A DNA stretch of 15,084 nt from UBA4722 sp041690995 (GTDB lineage Bacteria; Pseudomonadota; Gammaproteobacteria; DSM-16500): assembly GCA_041690995.1 (NCBI GenBank), contig JBEPVM010000042.1:1-15084 (forward strand). Reading direction: 5' to 3'. This document shows, one piece after another, positions 1-6,548 of the stretch. The position numbers and the translations under genes were made by a program. The stretch's first letter is position 1. Each line of letters begins with the position of its first letter. The notes under the pieces were generated by a model. The model ran no database searches and had not been told where the DNA came from. It saw only the letters and a program-made list of their open reading frames with translations.

Positions 1-50
1 TTTAAATCATACAGTTATTCTATCTATTATTCCTTAAGGTAGTGCCATTG

Positions 51-221
51 GGGTCAGGCTCTGACAGATCTCCACAAGTACAAAAATTAACTCCAGTTAA
101 AACAGAGTCACAAAACAGAGTCAGGCTTACACAATTGCACATTTTCACTTGTCGCTGCAGAACCCGCAGCGAATATAGCAACCTACTTTAATTGTTGAGA
201 GCAATTATGCAAGCCTGACCC
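51..221. repeat. GGGTCAGGCT inverted-motif pair, degenerate mobile-repeat remnant
   Basis: GGGTCAGGCT at 51-60 and its exact reverse complement AGCCTGACCC at 212-221 bound a 171-bp gene-free segment. Inside, AACAGAGTCA occurs twice (101-110 and around 114-122), the second copy running into another CAGGCT. The same motif recurs upstream of ispB at 4032 and 4083. This looks like the ends of a REP-type or small non-autonomous element. No transposase is present in the window, so the class is inference. Confidence 0.4.
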
Positions 222-330
222 TCTTCTTTTCCAACATTGACGGATGCACGATCTGTTATTATCGTGACAAAGAAGGATGAATCTGATCAGGCTACGGATT
301 TTAGCAAGAGGTATTATTTATCAATTTTTT

Positions 331-345
331 GATGTAAATTACATC
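331..345. promoter_or_regulatory. Perfect 15-bp palindrome, possible operator
   Basis: GATGTAAATTACATC is a perfect 7+1+7 palindrome. It lies about 20 bases upstream of the AGGAGG ribosome binding site of the secreted-protein gene at 376. Size, symmetry and position fit a dimeric repressor site, but no regulator for it can be named. Confidence 0.4.
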
Positions 346-375
346 GATTTCATTTTGACATTTTTAGGAGGAGAT

Positions 376-858
376 ATGAAAAAAATACTGAAATTAACTT
401 TTTTAATAACAATGTGTTTGCTAGGTACTTCCATTTTCTCACTTAGGTGTGTGGCTGATTCTGTAACTATATTGTGTCCCACTGTTGAGACAATTAAAAA
501 AATGGCTCCATTAAAAAATTGGACTGAGAAGAATGGTAACCGGTGGTCTGTAGAGAACCCAGACAGTCTAAACCTTGATAAAATTCAATTATTATCAGAC
601 CCTCTTAGATGGGATGATGCAAAAGTTCGGTATGAGCATGACTCAAATTGGTTAAACAGCAAGCCTGATAAAGCTTCTATTTATTGTGCAGTAGGTGGGT
701 TCGGTATTACAGGTTTTTTACCCGATGATCGTCCTTATTCCTATTGTATGTTGGATGGTATCATCATAACGAAAGAGGAACAGAATACATTTATTCCATG
801 CTATGGCAGCGCAGATGCTTATCACTGCGTGTTGACTTGTGCACGACCACGAGACTAG
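376..858 (+). CDS. Small secreted cysteine-rich protein of unknown function
   Basis: The start at 376 is chosen because AGGAGG lies just upstream and translation then opens with a typical signal peptide: Lys-Lys at residues 2-3, a hydrophobic core at about 5-22, and a likely cleavage after Ala27 (Cys-Val-Ala). The mature part has six cysteines (C34, C104, C124, C142, C151, C155), which would allow three disulfides and points to a periplasmic or exported protein of about 130 residues. There are no catalytic motifs I can name. It loosely resembles the small DUF3757-type secreted proteins of Legionella relatives (mature N-terminal Cys-Pro, paired cysteines near the C-terminus), but that is a weak guess. 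The gene stands alone; a palindrome at 331-345 may be its operator. Confidence 0.7.
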   Translation: MKKILKLTFLITMCLLGTSIFSLRCVADSVTILCPTVETIKKMAPLKNWTEKNGNRWSVENPDSLNLDKIQLLSDPLRWDDAKVRYEHDSNWLNSKPDKASIYCAVGGFGITGFLPDDRPYSYCMLDGIIITKEEQNTFIPCYGSADAYHCVLTCARPRD

Positions 859-963
859 TTTTTTAGGCAAGTGTATGGACTAGAAAGACGACCGCAAAAT
901 TTTTGGACGTCTATTGATTTAGGGTGTTGTAAATACTGCTTCGTGAATATTTACTACAAAAAA

Positions 964-1000
964 CCTCACAATTTGGTATAATATCTTATAAATTGTGAGG
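964..1000 (+). promoter_or_regulatory. Palindromic promoter/operator of the DUF4143 gene
   Basis: CCTCACAATTT (964-974) and its exact reverse complement AAATTGTGAGG (990-1000) enclose a 15-base spacer that contains a consensus -10, TATAAT, at 977-982. No good -35 is visible. The right arm ends in GTGAGG, which also serves as the ribosome binding site for the ATG at 1006. A protein bound to this dyad would block RNA polymerase directly. In the transcript, only the right arm would be present downstream of the expected start near 989. Confidence 0.6.
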
Positions 1001-1005
1001 TAATC

Positions 1006-2235
1006 ATGTATCATAATCGTTTCATAGAGCAAAAATTAGCTGAAATAGCTAAATTTAATAAAATTGTGCTCCTGGTAGGAGCGCGTCAAGTAGGGAAAAG
1101 TACGCTATTACAGCATCTATTTCCGCATGTAAAACGTATCTTATTTGATCCTGTCCAAGATTTTTATAACGTCAAAGATGACCCTGATTTATTTTTAAAT
1201 AACTTTTCCGCGCCGCTTATACTTGATGAAATTCAATTTGTTACGGAATTACTTCCCGCGTTAAAACGACGTGTTGATCAATCTAATCAAGTCGGACAGT
1301 ATTATTTAACGGGTTCACAAAATTTAAGTATGATGCAACAAGTCTCTGAAAGCCTTGCAGGACGTGTTGCTATTTTACAGTTGGGTAGTATGACACCTTC
1401 TGAAATCATTAACCAAGAAAATAAGCCTTGGTTATTTTCTTATTTGCTTAATGCAGAACAGTGGCTGCGAAGTGAAAATAAGTTGCTGTCTACTCAACAA
1501 AGTTTATTTGAAATGATTTGGCGGGGAGGACTGCCTGGTATTCTTGAAATGCCAAATGAGCTTCTACCTAATTATTTTTCTTCGTATGTACAAACTTATC
1601 TAGAGCGAGATATCCGTCTTATTGACAACATTAAGGATTTACATCAATTTGATCGTTATATTAGCTTGGCCAGCGCGCTCACGAGTCAAGAAATAAATTA
1701 TTCGCAATTAGGCCGCGAAATTGGTTTAACGCCGCAAGTTGCCAAACACTGGATGGCGCTTCTCATGTACTCTTATCAGTGGCAGGAAATTTCTCCTTAT
1801 GGCGGCAATACAATCAAGCGGTTAAGTAAACGATGCAAAGGTTATATGATGGACACAGGTCTTGCTTGTTATTTGCAACGTATTAGCTCTCCAGAAGCAC
1901 TTGCTCGACACCCTTCACTAGGTGCATTATTTGAAACTTACATAGTTAATAATTTAATACGTATGGCTCAAAGCCTCTATGCTGCTCCACAGTTTTATCA
2001 TTGGCGTACAAATGGTGGAGCTGAGGTGGATATCATCATGGAACGTGACGGCTACTTTTACCCCGTTGAAATAAAATGTAAATCACTGATCAATAAACAT
2101 GATGCGCGGGGTATTCACATGTTTTATGAAACATTTCCTCACTTAAAGATTATGCCTGGATTAATTATCTATGCTGGTAATGAACGGTATGCCGTAAGCG
2201 ATAGAGTATTTGCTGTGCCTTGGCATTCTTTATGA
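1006..2235 (+). CDS. AAA-family ATPase with DUF4143 domain
   Basis: The protein has 409 residues with the usual two-part build of this family. The N-terminal AAA_14 ATPase domain has Walker A GARQVGKST at 25-33, Walker B LILDEIQ at 71-77 and a sensor-like LTGSQ at 101-105. The DUF4143 region (about 190-390) has a winged-helix-like middle and a PD-(D/E)xK-like nuclease fold signature: Glu340-Val-Asp342 followed by Glu355-Ile-Lys357. Length and order match complete family members. The cellular role of these ATPases is not settled; they are common, often solitary, accessory genes in bacteria and archaea. The gene is monocistronic here, with a promoter inside a palindrome and an SD formed by the palindrome's right arm, which suggests tight or autogenous control. 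The family call is firm; function is unknown. Confidence 0.9.
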   Translation: MYHNRFIEQKLAEIAKFNKIVLLVGARQVGKSTLLQHLFPHVKRILFDPVQDFYNVKDDPDLFLNNFSAPLILDEIQFVTELLPALKRRVDQSNQVGQYYLTGSQNLSMMQQVSESLAGRVAILQLGSMTPSEIINQENKPWLFSYLLNAEQWLRSENKLLSTQQSLFEMIWRGGLPGILEMPNELLPNYFSSYVQTYLERDIRLIDNIKDLHQFDRYISLASALTSQEINYSQLGREIGLTPQVAKHWMALLMYSYQWQEISPYGGNTIKRLSKRCKGYMMDTGLACYLQRISSPEALARHPSLGALFETYIVNNLIRMAQSLYAAPQFYHWRTNGGAEVDIIMERDGYFYPVEIKCKSLINKHDARGIHMFYETFPHLKIMPGLIIYAGNERYAVSDRVFAVPWHSL

Positions 2236-2289
2236 CTTTGCAATTGCAGCCTTCTAATTAAAGAAAAGGTACATACGATATTAACCAAT

Positions 2290-2363
2290 TCGGGGTGACT
2301 GGATTCGAACCAGCGGCCCCTGCTTCCCGAAAGCAGTGCTCTACCAGGCTGAGCTACACCCCG
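2290..2363 (-). tRNA. tRNA-Pro (anticodon CGG)
   Basis: The minus strand folds into a full cloverleaf of 74 bases. The 7-bp acceptor stem is CGGGGTG/CACCCCG, the D-arm is closed by GCTC/GAGC, and the anticodon stem CTGCT/AGCAG encloses loop TTCGGGA, giving anticodon CGG (reads CCG, proline). The T-arm has loop TTCGAAT, and the discriminator is A. The C1-G72 pair and A73 are typical of bacterial tRNA-Pro. CCA is not encoded. The 5' end directly abuts the stop codon of an ispB fragment, so the tRNA was probably once co-transcribed with ispB and has no obvious promoter of its own. Confidence 0.95.
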
Positions 2364-2515
2364 CTAACAAGTGCGTGTAACAATAAAATCCGCCAGCATC
2401 AGCAATGCTTGACGATAAGGCGATTCGGGAATATGAATCAGTGCATCGCGTGCCTGGCTTACATGTTGTTTTGCAGCATTCGCAGTGTACTCGATGGCGC
2501 CTGTGGATTCAATAA
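2353..2515. repeat. 163-bp direct repeat, left copy (tRNA-Pro 5' end plus ispB 3' end)
   Basis: This segment matches 3050-3212 at an offset of 697 bp with one mismatch by eye (C at 2481, T at 3178). It comprises the first 11 bases of tRNA-Pro and the last 152 bases of ispB. The left copy carries the intact tRNA; the right copy carries the intact ispB. Confidence 0.95.
2364..2515 (-). pseudogene. Duplicated 3' fragment of ispB
   Basis: This fragment encodes the last 49 residues and the stop codon of IspB, nearly identical to the end of the complete gene at 3061-4029. It has no start codon and the match ends abruptly at 2515, where unrelated hicAB-associated DNA begins. The TAG stop at 2364-2366 touches the first base of tRNA-Pro, preserving what was probably the original ispB-tRNA junction. 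It is a by-product of the insertion, not a functional gene. Confidence 0.9.
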
Positions 2516-2558
2516 AAAGTCTCTTCCAAAACTGCTTCTATTTAATAACGGAAAATTT

Positions 2559-2894
2559 TTATCGCCTGACATATTGGTCTAGCGTTTCTGTAATAAATTT
2601 ATTAATAGTGAGATGTTTGTGTTCTGCTGCGATGGCTATACGGCGATGCAATTTAGAGCCAAGGCGAATATTTAAACTACCTTTAAATGGTTTTTCAGCC
2701 TGTATGTTTTGTTTGGCACACATATCAAGATAATCATCCACTGCTTCTTCAAATGCTTTACGTAAACCTTTAGCATCTGTTGCCTCATAGCTGATAAGTG
2801 CACGAATAAATTCAACTTTACCGTGAAGAATTAAATCTTCATCATCCAGATGGACAGAGCCATAGTAACCATTATATTGCATTAAATCTTTCAT
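2559..2894 (-). CDS. hicB: HicB-family antitoxin with ribbon-helix-helix domain
   Basis: The protein has 111 residues. Residues about 5-60 form the HicB fold (YNGYYGSVHLDDED followed by GLRKAFEEAVDDYLDMC), and residues about 74-108 form a ribbon-helix-helix DNA-binding segment (NIRLGSKLHRRIAIAA...INKFITETLDQY). It normally neutralises the HicA mRNA interferase and represses its own operon. The ATG overlaps the stop codon of the hicA remnant by four bases (ATGA), the normal hicA-hicB arrangement. hicA lacks its 5' end and no promoter precedes it, so hicB probably depends on read-through from ispB. It lies entirely within the 534-bp insert bracketed by the 163-bp repeats. Confidence 0.85.
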   Translation of the reverse strand: MKDLMQYNGYYGSVHLDDEDLILHGKVEFIRALISYEATDAKGLRKAFEEAVDDYLDMCAKQNIQAEKPFKGSLNIRLGSKLHRRIAIAAEHKHLTINKFITETLDQYVRR

Positions 2895-3049
2895 AATAGT
2901 TTCTCCTGTTTAAGCAGGTCGATGATACCTTCTAATTGATAGCGCTTTAATATCCGCTTAGGATGCGGCTTATGTAAAATAACAGGCGGGTAATCTGGAT
3001 GAATAAAACGGGCTCTTGATCCACCTGTTGTCCCGCCACTGATTTCCTC
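2891..3049 (-). pseudogene. hicA: 5'-truncated hicA toxin
   Basis: The minus strand reads 52 codons and a TGA in frame that match the C-terminal two-thirds of HicA: GGTTGGSRARFIHP, then the family hallmark HKPHP, then a terminal helix ending KQEKLL. The N-terminal part, roughly 20-25 residues including the start and usually the catalytic histidine region, is absent. The frame runs straight into the repeat copy at 3050 with no start codon other than a TTG inside the end of ispB. An active toxin is therefore unlikely. This fragment had been left between genes because it has no initiation codon. Confidence 0.8.
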
Positions 3050-3212
3050 GCTACACCCCGCTAACAAGTGCGTGTAACAATAAAATCCGCCAGCATCAGC
3101 AATGCTTGACGATAAGGCGATTCGGGAATATGAATCAGTGCATCGCGTGCCTGGCTTACATGTTGTTTTGCAGCATTTGCAGTGTACTCGATGGCGCCTG
3201 TGGATTCAATAA
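3050..3212. repeat. 163-bp direct repeat, right copy
   Basis: Partner of 2353-2515. It begins with 11 bases of the tRNA-Pro 5' end (GCTACACCCCG), which have no tRNA attached here, and continues into the 3' end of the complete ispB. The hicA fragment stops exactly at its left edge. Recombination between the two copies would remove 697 bp and restore a simple ispB-tRNA-Pro junction. Confidence 0.95.
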
Positions 3213-4029
3213 TTTTGAGGATGGTGGGGAGTTCTGTTGTGGAGCCTGTTTCAATAGCCCGACGAAGTAAGTTTGCGTCAGTGGATTTACTTTGAGAGAG
3301 TGCGTAGATCAGTGGGAGGGTGGGTTTTCCTTCCGCTAAATCATTCCCCATATTTTTACCCGTTTGCTCTGGGGGTGCGCTGTAATCGAGAGCATCATCA
3401 ATGAGTTGATAAGCAATACCCAGATGTAAACCATAACGCTGCATTGCTGGTATGTGATCTGCATGATCAGTTGCCAGCGCTGCGCCTGCTTGCGCTGCGA
3501 CTTCAAATAATTTGGCTGTTTTTCGAGTAATCACTTCAAAATAAGAGGTTTCAGAAGTATCAGGATCATGACAATTGATAAGCTGTAAAACTTCACCTTC
3601 GGCAATTAAATGAGTGGCATTGGAAAAAATAGTTAAAATAACAGGATTGTTTAATTGAATAATGAGCTGGAAAGCGCGTGAATAAAGAAAATCTCCGACT
3701 AATACACTGGCTTCATTGCCCCACAATGCGTTTGCAGTCTGGCGACCTCGGCGTAATGTAGCATTATCAACGACATCATCATGTAATAAAGTCGCTGTAT
3801 GAATAAGTTCTATCGCAGAGGCGAGCTTAATTTGTTGCTCTCCTTGATAGTGCATGGCATGCGCCGCAAGCACCACTAATAAGGGCCGTATACGCTTGCC
3901 ACCGCACGTTAAAATATATTCGACTAACTGGTTAATCAGAGGAATTTCAGATTTTAATTCGCTGGAAATAAACTGATCTATATGAGCGAGATCAGTTTGC
4001 ACGAGGGAACGTATAGATTCCAAAGACAT
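3061..4029 (-). CDS. ispB: Octaprenyl (polyprenyl) diphosphate synthase
   Basis: The protein has 322 residues, the usual length for IspB, which extends farnesyl diphosphate with isopentenyl diphosphate to make the ubiquinone side chain. Motifs: GGKRIRP at 43-49, first aspartate-rich motif HDDVVD with D84, D85 and D88, RRGRQTAN at 93-100, second aspartate-rich motif IDDALD with D211, D212 and D215, and LAEGKPTLPL at 231-240. Both magnesium-binding motifs are complete. Chain length (octaprenyl) is inferred from the family, not seen. Only a weak GAGAG lies upstream of the ATG, separated from it by a TGACCCAC segment of a dispersed repeat, so the original leader may have been disturbed. Its 3' end is the source of the 163-bp duplication. 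Confidence 0.95.
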   Translation of the reverse strand: MSLESIRSLVQTDLAHIDQFISSELKSEIPLINQLVEYILTCGGKRIRPLLVVLAAHAMHYQGEQQIKLASAIELIHTATLLHDDVVDNATLRRGRQTANALWGNEASVLVGDFLYSRAFQLIIQLNNPVILTIFSNATHLIAEGEVLQLINCHDPDTSETSYFEVITRKTAKLFEVAAQAGAALATDHADHIPAMQRYGLHLGIAYQLIDDALDYSAPPEQTGKNMGNDLAEGKPTLPLIYALSQSKSTDANLLRRAIETGSTTELPTILKIIESTGAIEYTANAAKQHVSQARDALIHIPESPYRQALLMLADFIVTRTC

Positions 4030-4031
4030 GT

Positions 4032-4092
4032 GGGTCAGTTCTCTCTATCAATGATTTGGCAAGTAGCCGAATCGTAGTAGGGAGCCTGACCC
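4032..4092. repeat. GGGTCAG/CCTGACCC inverted pair upstream of ispB
   Basis: GGGTCAG at 4032-4038 and AGCCTGACCC at 4083-4092 bracket 61 bp immediately before the ispB start. The right end is identical to the motif at 212-221. The element separates ispB from the decayed short ORF at 4105-4158, and may mark where that gene was cut. No coding sequence lies inside. Confidence 0.45.
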
Positions 4093-4104
4093 ACTGTCAA
4101 GTTT

Positions 4105-4158
4105 TTACAGAAATAAATCCTTTTCTTGTAACATCAGTGGTGTACGGCTTATAGCCAT
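4105..4158 (-). pseudogene. Decayed gene start with intact ribosome binding site
   Basis: The minus strand has GAGGAG, eight bases, then an ATG and a 17-codon frame (MAISRTPLMLQEKDLFL, then TAA). It is preceded by an upstream region (4196-4245) nearly identical to that of the phosphatase gene at 4332-5630. A start this well equipped with so short a product suggests the 5' end of a former gene, cut off just before the repeat at 4032-4092. The product is too short to classify. It might alternatively be a short leader peptide. Confidence 0.4.
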
Positions 4159-4195
4159 TTTTATAACTCCTCGACTGTACGGATAAATTCTTAAA

Positions 4196-4245
4196 TTTGT
4201 TTTTAAATATTACAAATATTAACATATTGTATTATTATTAACTAA
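4196..4245 (-). repeat. Duplicated upstream region, copy 1
   Basis: These 50 bases match 5665-5714 at 46 of 50 positions by eye. On the minus strand both copies lead into a GAGGAG ribosome binding site and an ATG (4158 here, 5630 for the other). The segment is AT-rich with plausible but non-consensus -10 elements. It contains AATATTAA at 4215-4222; read on the minus strand this is TTAATATT, the half-site of the Legionella PmrA box. The other copy has AATAATAA there, so PmrA control is only a guess. Confidence 0.65.
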
Positions 4246-4331
4246 AAATTTTTATTATGTGTCGTACCAAAATAGAAATGTCTTTCCTGACGGGAGAGCC
4301 GCGTAAAAATAACCCATTAATCTGTTAAGTT

Positions 4332-5630
4332 TTAAGAGTGAGCCGTAGTGCCGCACAGAGGGTTACATCCCCATCCTGCCTGGCGTACTCTCTTTGGTTT
4401 TTCTATGACTGGTTTCTTGGCTTTTGGTAGCCGCGAAGAAGATTTTTGGAAAAATTTGCTGTGGCGTTTTGTAGGGGCAGGTAGAGGGTAGGGTATGGGT
4501 TCTTCGGATTTTTCTTCTGCTACAATGTCTGCTTTTGCTGCTTCTTTTATTGCTTTACTATGAGGTCTAGTGCTGTTTTGTGAAATAAAAACAGAATAAT
4601 ATCCTTTATTCTCAAAGCTTGATTTTCCTAACTTATTACGCTTATCTAGCGGAGCGATATATATTTCACTTGGGCCTTTCCCATCATGTCCGTGAATATA
4701 GTTAAAGCCATAACCGTGCTCGGGATGGACTGCAGGGCGGTCATGCTGGATTGCTTCATAATCACGGTTCCAGATTGTGAATCTGAAAGGATCGATTTTT
4801 GGATCAATGCATTGCTTCCCATTTATTAATATAAAACTCTCTTCTTCTATGAATAAGTTAGTGATTTTATTGTTTGCAACGAAAAAGTTAATTTGATCAA
4901 TAGTGGAAGCCAATGCGGCGGGGGTTCTATCATCATAGGCAATGCCAAGTTTAGTCGCCATATCAAGAATAGTAGATAATCCAATGGGAGCGTGACTATA
5001 AATACTAATGCAGGATTCATCATCGTTAAGACCGTAGCTCACTGCTTTTAAGCAAGGGATGTAAAAAGTTTTTACGATATCATTCACTGTTTCTCTTGAA
5101 ACAAGACCTCTATCAATAAATATCTGTAAATTATACATCGATGTAGATTGCTCTTTAAGTATTCCCGATTGATTGAATGGTTGTCCAGATTCATAATTTT
5201 TTATAAATTCATAATCATGGTTTGAAAGCAATATTTCTACCTGTATCCCTTTTCGCTGGAGGGTTTCTAAGATTATTAAGGTGAAATAATCATTTTGGCC
5301 TCTGTCAGCGAGGAGATCGCCAATCAGCCTAACCATACCCGCATCAGGATTGACTGTTGCCGTTGAGATAATAAAGTTAAACAGTTCTAACTCTCCGCTC
5401 GTTACATCGGCAGGATCTTTATAATAAATATTTACTATTGCCTCATAGGTTTCGTGTGGTAGTTTTAGGTCGAGAATATTATGACGAATGGGCAAATGCA
5501 GTAATTTAAGGGCGTTGCCGTGAAGGTCGCCGATCGTGAGCTGGTTTTCTGGGCTGATAGGAGGAGATTCACATTTTTCCTCAGGGTAAACATTTAAATT
5601 AACTTTTTCTGAAATCATGGTGCCTGTCAT
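4332..5630 (-). CDS. Wip-like PPP-family metallophosphatase, putative Dot/Icm effector
   Basis: The protein has 432 residues with a complete calcineurin-like phosphatase signature: GDLHGN at 34-39, GDLLADRGQND at 104-114, SNHD at 136-139 (usually GNHD), YSHAP at 211-215 and HGHD at 313-316. The GDLL..RG.ND version and overall plan resemble the WipA/WipB phosphatases that Legionella injects through Dot/Icm; this is recognition from memory, not a search. The C-terminal ~80 residues are low-complexity: a Glu-rich patch (372-377), prolines, many Lys/Arg, and a terminal GWGCNPLCG. That fits a flexible secretion tail, and acidic patches near the C-terminus are common in Dot/Icm substrates. There is no signal peptide and no membrane segment. 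The start at 5630 is supported by GAGGAG seven bases upstream; a second Met is at residue 5. The upstream region is shared with a decayed neighbour. Confidence 0.8.
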   Translation of the reverse strand: MTGTMISEKVNLNVYPEEKCESPPISPENQLTIGDLHGNALKLLHLPIRHNILDLKLPHETYEAIVNIYYKDPADVTSGELELFNFIISTATVNPDAGMVRLIGDLLADRGQNDYFTLIILETLQRKGIQVEILLSNHDYEFIKNYESGQPFNQSGILKEQSTSMYNLQIFIDRGLVSRETVNDIVKTFYIPCLKAVSYGLNDDESCISIYSHAPIGLSTILDMATKLGIAYDDRTPAALASTIDQINFFVANNKITNLFIEEESFILINGKQCIDPKIDPFRFTIWNRDYEAIQHDRPAVHPEHGYGFNYIHGHDGKGPSEIYIAPLDKRNKLGKSSFENKGYYSVFISQNSTRPHSKAIKEAAKADIVAEEKSEEPIPYPLPAPTKRHSKFFQKSSSRLPKAKKPVIEKPKRVRQAGWGCNPLCGTTAHS

Positions 5631-5664
5631 GTTTATTGCTCCTCGTTATTGATCTGCTTTTAAT

Positions 5665-5714
5665 TTTGTTTTTATATTTTACAAATAATAACATACTGTA
5701 TTATTATTAACTAA
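5665..5714 (-). repeat. Duplicated upstream region, copy 2 (phosphatase gene)
   Basis: Partner of 4196-4245. It lies about 35-85 bases upstream of the phosphatase ATG and probably contains its promoter. Similarity between the copies extends at lower level through the leader to the GAGGAG ribosome binding sites, so the duplicated unit was a promoter plus leader, not a random repeat. Confidence 0.65.
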
Positions 5715-5843
5715 TTCATTCTATAATATTGGTCAGATAGATTAAATTTGTTCTAAAAATATACATAATCTGCCACTTCCCCCTGATTTGAGAGTGATAT
5801 CTCCGAATTAAGGTGAGGTACTTTTAAAGAGGGCTATTGGTTC

Positions 5844-5872
5844 TTGCGTTTTCTTCGGGGAGTACCTATAAT
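5844..5872 (+). promoter_or_regulatory. Sigma70 promoter of rplU-rpmA
   Basis: TTGCGT at 5844-5849 and a consensus TATAAT at 5867-5872 are separated by exactly 17 bases. Transcription would start near 5879 and give a leader of about 32 bases before the rplU ATG. No other promoter of this quality is seen in the window. Confidence 0.8.
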
Positions 5873-5910
5873 GCATCCCTTTTCGGGTGTAGGGTTTGGA
5901 GTACAAAGAT

Positions 5911-6222
5911 ATGCATGCAGTGATTCAGAGCGGAGCAAGACAGTACCGCGTGGTAGAAGGACAAACACTCAAGCTGGAAAAGCTCGAGGTTGAAGTGGGT
6001 TCTACCCTTGATTTTGATAAGGTTTTAATGCTAACAAACGGCGATGCCATCCAGATTGGAAAGCCTCATATTGATGGGTGTAAAGTGGTTGCCTCAGTGA
6101 TTGGACAAGGGCGGCATAAAAAAATTCATATTATGAAATTTAGACGCCGTAAACATCACCAAAAACAAATGGGACATAGGCAATATTTCACAGAAGTGAA
6201 AATTGAAAAAATTCACGCTTAA
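5911..6222 (+). CDS. rplU: 50S ribosomal protein bL21
   Basis: The protein has 103 residues, the same length as the E. coli protein. It begins MHAVIQSGARQYRV and contains the 23S rRNA-binding segment KFRRRKHHQKQMGHRQ at about 78-93, nearly unchanged from E. coli. An in-frame TTG five codons upstream (5896) is less likely, because GGAG at 5898-5901 is well spaced for the ATG at 5911 and family members start here. It is first in an operon with rpmA, 14 bases apart. Confidence 0.97.
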   Translation: MHAVIQSGARQYRVVEGQTLKLEKLEVEVGSTLDFDKVLMLTNGDAIQIGKPHIDGCKVVASVIGQGRHKKIHIMKFRRRKHHQKQMGHRQYFTEVKIEKIHA

Positions 6223-6236
6223 GAGGATTTACAACC

Positions 6237-6518
6237 ATGGCACACAAAAAAGCGGGCGGTAGTACCGATAATAATCGTGACTCAAACCCGAAATATTTAG
6301 GAATTAAACGATACGGCGGACAAATAGTGAATGCAGGAGAGATTCTCGTGCGGCAACGTGGGACGCCTTTCCATCCAGGACGTCATGTGGGTATAGGTCG
6401 AGACCATACGTTATATGCATTGAAAGCGGGTAAAGTGGTCTTTGGAAGAAAGGGCTCGCTACATAAGCGGTGTGTGAATATCGAACCTATTACAGAAGGA
6501 ACAGCATCTGCTGCATAA
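6237..6518 (+). CDS. rpmA: 50S ribosomal protein bL27
   Basis: The protein has 93 residues. It opens with the diagnostic MAHKKAGGST, which reaches toward the peptidyl transferase centre, and continues with RDSNPKYLGIKRYGG, ILVRQRGT.FHPG and GIGRDHTLYAL. The C-terminus is a few residues longer than in E. coli (85). AGAGGA precedes the ATG. It is co-transcribed with rplU and ends at an intrinsic terminator 31 bases downstream. Confidence 0.98.
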   Translation: MAHKKAGGSTDNNRDSNPKYLGIKRYGGQIVNAGEILVRQRGTPFHPGRHVGIGRDHTLYALKAGKVVFGRKGSLHKRCVNIEPITEGTASAA

Positions 6519-6548
6519 ATAATAGTTACTATTATTTAGATAGTATGG

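Larger units (their letters stand above)
1..375. other. Intergenic region with repeat remnants, no gene
   Basis: I see no credible gene here. The stretch holds inverted copies of a ten-base motif (51-60 and 212-221), a short dyad (CACGAT 247-252, ATCGTG 261-266) that encloses a -10-like TATTAT at 257-262, and a perfect palindrome at 331-345. A reading frame open from 277 runs into the gene at 376, but it lacks a ribosome binding site, and its first 33 codons look non-coding compared with the clear signal peptide that follows. Confidence 0.5.

Noticed and set aside
277..375. Upstream extension of the secreted protein to 277
   Set aside because: It would bury the signal peptide behind 33 residues and skip the strong AGGAGG before 376.
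2295..2733. Plus-strand reading frames across tRNA-Pro, the ispB fragment and hicB
   Set aside because: They are antisense to a clear tRNA and to hicB; the first begins inside the tRNA. They have no ribosome binding site.
4196..4245. PmrA box upstream of the phosphatase gene
   Set aside because: TTAATATT occurs in the copy before the decayed ORF, but the copy before the phosphatase has a mismatch and no tandem spacing fits well.
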